DNA of 64,000 nt, taken from assembly GCA_010093515.1 (NCBI GenBank), contig MU001672.1, positions 398,087 to 462,086 on the forward strand. Reading direction: 5' to 3'. Below are positions 59,440-64,000 of the stretch, in pieces (position 1 is the stretch's first letter; every line of letters starts with the position of its first letter). Made by a program: the position numbers and the translations under genes. The stretch comes from Lineolata rhizophorae (Eukaryota; Ascomycota; Dothideomycetes; Lineolatales; Lineolataceae). The notes beneath the pieces are model-generated. The model worked only from the letters and a program-made list of their open reading frames with translations, was not told where the DNA came from and did not search any database.

Positions 59440-60062
59440 AGTAACCCAGAATACCATAAGTAGGCTCAAACAGGGCGAAAAGTCGAACAACGTCGGAAAT
59501 TAGAGTGGCCAGAAGGGAGTTGCTATGAGTAGCTGTATTGACATGGGGTTCTCATTTGAGTTGGAGGAGTCTCTCCAAGCCAGCACCTAATTTCTGAATG
59601 AGTGCTTGCGGAGCAGTTACAGAGTGTAGAGCATAAACCTAGGTGTTCTTAGTCAAGCCATATTTCTAGATCGTGTTTCTGCTTTTAAGCTCCGCTTGAG
59701 TTTCTTTATGGCTAGGTTGGTTTTAGTGGCTGAATTTGAGCTCACTAGATTGTAATAAACTAATATTCTGAAAGAAATTTCCTCTACAACTACAATCACA
59801 AACATCGTTAATTGTGCTGCCTATCATATCATTATAATATGCCTAGATTCGTGGTCGACGCCCATGGTGACAGAAGAGATCCCTTTGATCAGCTACTAGA
59901 TGGGGTTGGTCTCGGTGGTCAATGACTAAGCAATCCCGGTTCCACTTTCCTCCTACGTAGTACTAGTGGGGCTGAGGGGCGGAGCCACACCTCGCAAACA
60001 TCAACATATCGCGAGCCCGACAACCAACGTCACAAACCTACTCGGTCTAGACAACCGCCACC
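59440..60062. other. Spacer between AT-hook gene and CK2 beta
   Basis: 623 bp with the 3' end of the upstream gene and the CK2 beta promoter. No element was assigned. Confidence 0.45.
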
Positions 60063-61466
60063 ATGGACGAGTTCGGCAGCGAGACCGAGTCCGACTACAC
60101 GAGCTATTGGCGTGACTGGGTAAGTGAGCAACCTTTCCGTCTTTTTTTTTTGTATTTCTTCTGCGCTTAGTCGGCCCCCTCTATGGAAGTATAGATGTGG
60201 ATGTCTAGTCACAGACTTGCGCTAGCTGGAAGTGCCACCACCCTTCCCTACCCATTTTAGGAAACACTATCGAGTTCGTCCGGGCAACTTTAAAGCGATG
60301 AGAGTGGATTTGAACGGGAGACGCATTGCAGACAACTTCTCAGTTAGGTTCGCTTGCATGGCTTTTGGATGAGGTCCATGGCACGAACCAACGCACCAAC
60401 GCACCATTGTGAATCTGGAACCATGCGAGCAAGATATTTGCCAGTTATGCACTGTGAGAAGGCAGCATGCTATACGACTTCAAACCCTTTCCGCTCTCCT
60501 TCCGTCTTCTACATCGGATCCAAGTGCCATGTCCTCCACCACCGAAGTCCTACCGGAGAGCGATGAGCCAACGATCACACTCTCAAGAGAGGAAGCGCGA
60601 ATTTTAGGCGAATGCTTATTGGTTCATTCCAAACAGTTCATCTCGTCGCGTGGCAACGAGTATTTCTGCGAAATTGACGAGGAGTATCTCACGGACCGCT
60701 TTAATCTGACCGGCCTCAACACGGAGGTAAACTACTACCAATATGCGCTCGATCTCGTTACCGATGTCTTCGACCTCGACTGCGATGACGATATGCGCGA
60801 GCAGATCGAGAAGTCGGCCCGCCACCTGTACGGTCTCGTTCACGCACGCTACATCGTAACGACCCGCGGACTGGCTAAAATGGTGAGCCACGCAAACCTT
60901 TTCCAAACTTCCTGGATTCGAAGACAGGAATTCCCATAGGAAATATCATGTTAAATGACCTCTCCTATCTCCAGCTCGAAAAATTCAAGAAAGCCGATTT
61001 CGGCAAGTGCCCCCGCGTTATGTGCGAGGCGCAACCTCTTCTTCCCATGGGCCAACACGACATCCCGAACACGTCTCCCGTAAAGCTGTACTGCGCGCGC
61101 TGCGAGGACCTGTACAATCCGAAATCGTCGCGCCACGCCTCCATTGACGGCGCCTACTTCGGCACCTCGTTTCACAACATCCTCTTCCAGGTGTATCCGG
61201 CTCTGATCCCGTCCAAGAGCTCCCGCCACTACGAGCCCCGCGTCTTCGGCTTCCGCGTCCACGCGGCTGCAGCCCTACAGCGCTGGCAGGACGCCCGCAA
61301 AGAGGAGTTGATCGATCGCCTCAAGCGCGCAAAGGTGGAGACAGGTTTCGAGAGCGAGGAGGCAGAAGAGCTCGAGGATGACGAGGATGAAGATGAGGAT
61401 ATGGAGGGCATGGGAGACGACATCCTGGGTGGCGAAGGTGCGCTTATCACGCCTGGTAGGCTATGA
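60063..61466 (+). CDS. ckb1: Casein kinase II regulatory subunit beta
   Basis: Regulatory dimer subunit of CK2, found in nucleus and cytoplasm. Exons 60063-60119, 60637-60882 and 60975-61466 give 264 aa. The N terminus MDEFGSETESDYTSYWRDW joins FISSRGNEYFCEIDEEYL and then DRFNLTGLNTEVNYYQYALD, as in other fungal CK2 beta. The zinc ribbon is CPRVMC followed by YCARC. RHASIDGAYFGTSFHNILFQ and RVFGFRVH are the dimer and C-terminal signatures. The tail holds an acidic run (EELEDDEDEDEDMEG), longer than in animals. The first intron is 517 nt, long for this window, and the frame of exon 2 stays open through its last 228 nt back to an ATG at 60409, which may allow an alternative N terminus. Whether it is CKB1 or CKB2 by yeast naming cannot be settled here. 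Confidence 0.94.
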
Positions 61467-63411
61467 TTGAAGGTGTGACTTGAGCTACTCAAGGGATGTC
61501 TTCTCCCGACGGGGTTTCGGATCATGGCTCTCTCGACATCTGGACGAGAGCTTGGGCGTTTTTGCGGAGATACACGGTCTCTCATGGCTATTCTTCAGGC
61601 GAGTATCGGTTTTCAGATGGCAAGGAGGGTAGCGTCAGGCTCCCTTAATGATAATATTTCAGATTAAGCTTTGTTTTGTTTTTTGATTATATTGTGATGA
61701 CAGTTTGAAGCAGTGGTGCGCCGTGATTGTATTATTCACAGTCGCTATTTTCTTTGTCGCCCAATTTTTCTGCGCCATTTCAATGGAGATTCCTACTACA
61801 AGAAAATTTCATCATGGGTTTCACATGTCATGATGGTCCGAGTCCGACGGAGGTCCCAAGTACCGTGGAACAACTTCCAATCCGGCCATCTTCCAACTTT
61901 CTAGCAGTTCAAAGGCCTCCGTTGGTTCACGAAAATTCCACAAATTCAGGAACTTTCTTTCCCATCTGGGTGGGCCTCCATTGTAACCGCTTCACAAGGT
62001 GGCCTCTATCTTGGTGAACGCGCGGCCGACTCGTACGACGGTCATGCTTTTACTAACTCCGAATTCTATTACGTGGCAGCCGGCTAGGTGTGCACTTTTC
62101 ATTCCGACACACTAAACCAGCAACGGACCCCGCTCAGGCGGATATTTAAGACCGTGCGGCCCCTCGGACTCGGGCTTCTGAAATTGATCGCACCCCGAAG
62201 TCCTTGCTCGCCATGCCAATGACTAGACGAATCGCTATACACTGGTTCGATTACTTGCTCAGCGCTCAGGGAATCTTCGAACTCGGACTTGCGATGCCGA
62301 TGACTCGATCTGATCGCCATCGGAGTCGCCGACGAGTTGGTACTAGAACTTTCCATTCTCCATTCCATCTCTAAAAGCGCAGGCGCTCATCGGGACAAGA
62401 ACGCCGCCATTTCAGACCGGTCTCTTCATAACACAGTCAAGATTGTCCTATGGCGTTCTCTTAGACCTTGCTGCTACTTGCTCCAAAGCATCACCAAGAT
62501 GGCCTTGTGAACGTCTTAACGTGGCAGTTGCGGTTATCAACCATCGCAAGTTGCGAACTGGTGGGCGAACTAGGAGCGCCACTTATCCTCTACCGCACCT
62601 GAAAGTTTTGAGTCGCAAGTCACATTCTATCGGGGTCGCCGAGCACTATGCAGAATCGGTCGGCTGGCTTGCGCTGGCTGGGTAGAAATTGCACAAGGAT
62701 GCGCGGTTATGTAGGAACGGCGGCGGGGTTTCCGGGTCCCTCCACCGTCAATTGGTCAAATCCATCACGGGCTCTGCACGGGGCGTCGGAGTTGTCAGTC
62801 GAACTATGAAGGAGAACAGTCCGTGGTGCACTAGGCCTAGCGCGTACCGGATTTTGCGACCAACGTAAATACCCCCTCTGAGGTTTCCCCGCTCGCAGCT
62901 TTCTCTTCCTTCTTCCACCTCGCTCACAGAGCTGCAAAGCGTGCTGGAGAAGCATTCATTGCGGTATTCTGCTCCCAAAACGAGCCGAAATGGCTCGAAA
63001 TGTGGTGCAGTCGATTCCGTGAGGCTAACTTGTACATAGAGCGAGCTTTCAAGCTATTCTTCTGCTCCCCAGTGTGCTTTTCGCCTCCGTGTGTGCTCAG
63101 CAAGGCTCTTGTGAGCGGCACGGTGGCAGGATAGCTTCAAGATGTTGCGGCTAACTCGAACGCTTTCTAGGTCTCAAAACCCAAAAGACTAGCTGAAAAG
63201 CAGTTTTCTTGCTGCAGCACAGCAGCAGGAGTGCCAGCAGATCCCCGCGGCCCCGCTGCTCCTCGAGAGCTGAAGTTTTTTTCGAGGCCTCGAGGCCTCG
63301 GTAAGACCACAAGGGCAGACAGGTAAGCGCTGAATTCCTTGCATCCTCATGCCCGTTGATTGCGACCGTTTGTCCTTTGACAACACTAGTTTGGCCTCAG
63401 CGCCTATCAAA
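61467..63411. other. Spacer at the right end
   Basis: About 1.9 kb without a supported gene. A weak repeated stretch (ATGCC[AG]ATGACT) is seen at 62214 and 62295, within an 89-codon minus-strand open frame (62099-62368) that resembles nothing. A GAGGCCTCGAGGCCTCG palindromic run lies around 63285-63301. Confidence 0.4.
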
Positions 63412-63822
63412 ATGGGCTGCGGTTGGTCTTCGTGCCGCCGGCCTTCGTGGCGCTGGCCTTCGTGGCGCCGCTGCTGGTCTCCGTGCCGCTCGGCGTCGAG
63501 CAGCTCGATGTCGAGCGGCTCGTCGCACTTCTCGTGGGGCGACGACTGCTGCCTCCCGCCCATCCGCCGCGCGTCCCGCCCAGTCGTTCAAGTCCCTGGC
63601 CTAGAAACGATCAGGGAGGAGACTGAGAGCGACGAGGCGGTGCCGCGACTTGTGAGCAACGGGTCAACGGCGCCGCCGGCGCCGGCGGAGGCGGTGGAGG
63701 CGGCAGAGACGGAGACAGCAGGGGCGGAGGCGGGGTCGGACTCTGGGTCCGTCCCCAGCTCTGAGCGGCGGAAAGCCAGCCGCAGGCTTGGCAAGTTGAA
63801 GAAGAAGTTGAGGATCTTTTAA
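63412..63822 (+). CDS. Tentative small protein with MGC N terminus
   Basis: An open frame giving 136 aa from the ATG at 63412 (context CAAAATGG, favourable). It starts MGCGWSSCRRPSWRWPSWRR, where Gly2 and Cys3 would suit N-myristoylation and palmitoylation. The Trp/Arg/Ser segment comes from a 15-bp DNA repeat. The rest looks more like real coding sequence: VVQVPGLETIREETESDEAV, an acidic Ala/Glu region, and a basic C terminus (RRLGKLKKKLRIF). The frame is also open upstream to 63349, and the true start or an upstream exon may differ. It could instead be a chance frame in GC-rich DNA. No family recognised. Confidence 0.35.
   Translation: MGCGWSSCRRPSWRWPSWRRCWSPCRSASSSSMSSGSSHFSWGDDCCLPPIRRASRPVVQVPGLETIREETESDEAVPRLVSNGSTAPPAPAEAVEAAETETAGAEAGSDSGSVPSSERRKASRRLGKLKKKLRIF
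63426..63490 (+). repeat. 15-bp GC-rich tandem repeat
   Basis: Three consecutive units of the form G[TC]CTTCGTG[CG]CGC[CT]G at 63426, 63441 and 63456, and a fourth related copy (GGTCTCCGTGCCGCT) at 63476. All lie within the tentative small gene and code for Trp/Arg/Pro/Ser-rich five-residue units. Confidence 0.6.
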
Positions 63823-64000
63823 ATCCCGCTTCTCTCCTTCCCTCCCCGCTCTTTCTCCGCCTGTCCTCCCGGCGGGCGCGTGGTTGAGAGCGTTAGCTGC
63901 CCCCTGCCGCCCGTCCGGCGAGCGACTTCCAGACCTCCCGACGTCTGTGCGGCCTCGAGCTGCTTTTTCAGAGCGCTCCTGCCAGATGCTCGGTGAGACT

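Noticed and set aside
62200-62330. Short diverged repeat (ATGCC[AG]ATGACT copies)
   Set aside because: Only about 30 bases match moderately. Too weak to call a repeat family.
1-64000. CRISPR arrays, rRNA, complete transposons, retroelements or virus-like elements
   Set aside because: I saw no regularly spaced repeats, rRNA signatures, transposase, reverse transcriptase or capsid-like frames, and no paired terminal repeats.

Overview
This window is nuclear DNA from a filamentous ascomycete (Pezizomycotina). The evidence is intron-rich genes with 50-100 nt GT-AG introns and CTAAC/CTAAT-type branch sites, fungal-only families (DUF3824, Fungal_trans regulators, Zn2Cys6 and PIR repeats, Mdm1-type sorting nexin) and long AT-rich spacers between GC-rich coding blocks. 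I cannot resolve the class from sequence alone. Nineteen protein genes are modelled. Eighteen are solid and one, at the right edge, is tentative. All exon joins were made by eye and checked for reading frame.

Layout. 1-13 kb: eIF3h, convergent with an RS/proline-rich DUF3824 protein, then the mitochondrial S-adenosylmethionine carrier (PET8 type) and the tRNA m2G10 methyltransferase catalytic subunit TRM11. 13.4 kb: a tRNA-Arg(TCT) gene on the minus strand, interrupted by 53 nt that look like a spliceosomal intron at a non-canonical site. 14.6-24 kb: an Mdm1-type sorting nexin, glycine-cleavage T protein, and a patatin/SDP1-Tgl-type protein whose catalytic serine and aspartate both appear to be missing. 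25.5-35 kb: a compact sugar-utilisation group made of an MFS sugar transporter and an intracellular GH127 beta-L-arabinofuranosidase, divergently transcribed from one 925-bp promoter, followed by a regulator with two C2H2 fingers plus a Zn2Cys6 cluster and a Fungal_trans domain. The 10-mer CTCCGGTGGG (or a one-base variant) occurs in both the shared promoter and the regulator's own upstream region. 35.4-42.5 kb: an unrecognised 253-aa protein, a long AT-rich spacer and an amino-acid permease. 42.5-52.9 kb: a spacer with a diverged tandem duplication, a PIR cell-wall protein, an HRI/PEK-like eIF2alpha kinase with an altered APE segment, an unrecognised conserved-looking protein and an SDR. 54.3-61.5 kb: ribosomal protein L26 (uL24), divergent from a large AT-hook/C2H2 nuclear protein, then casein kinase II beta. 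61.5-64 kb: spacer and one small tentative gene.

How they work together. Most genes are housekeeping: translation and its control (eIF3h, RPL26, TRM11, eIF2alpha kinase, tRNA-Arg), one-carbon and SAM metabolism (GcvT, SAM carrier, TRM11 as a SAM user) and signalling (CK2beta). The one group that looks co-selected as a pathway is transporter + GH127 + zinc-finger regulator. My inference is that it imports arabinose-containing oligosaccharides, hydrolyses them in the cytosol and controls this locally. I recognised no retroelement, virus-like element, DNA transposon or CRISPR array.
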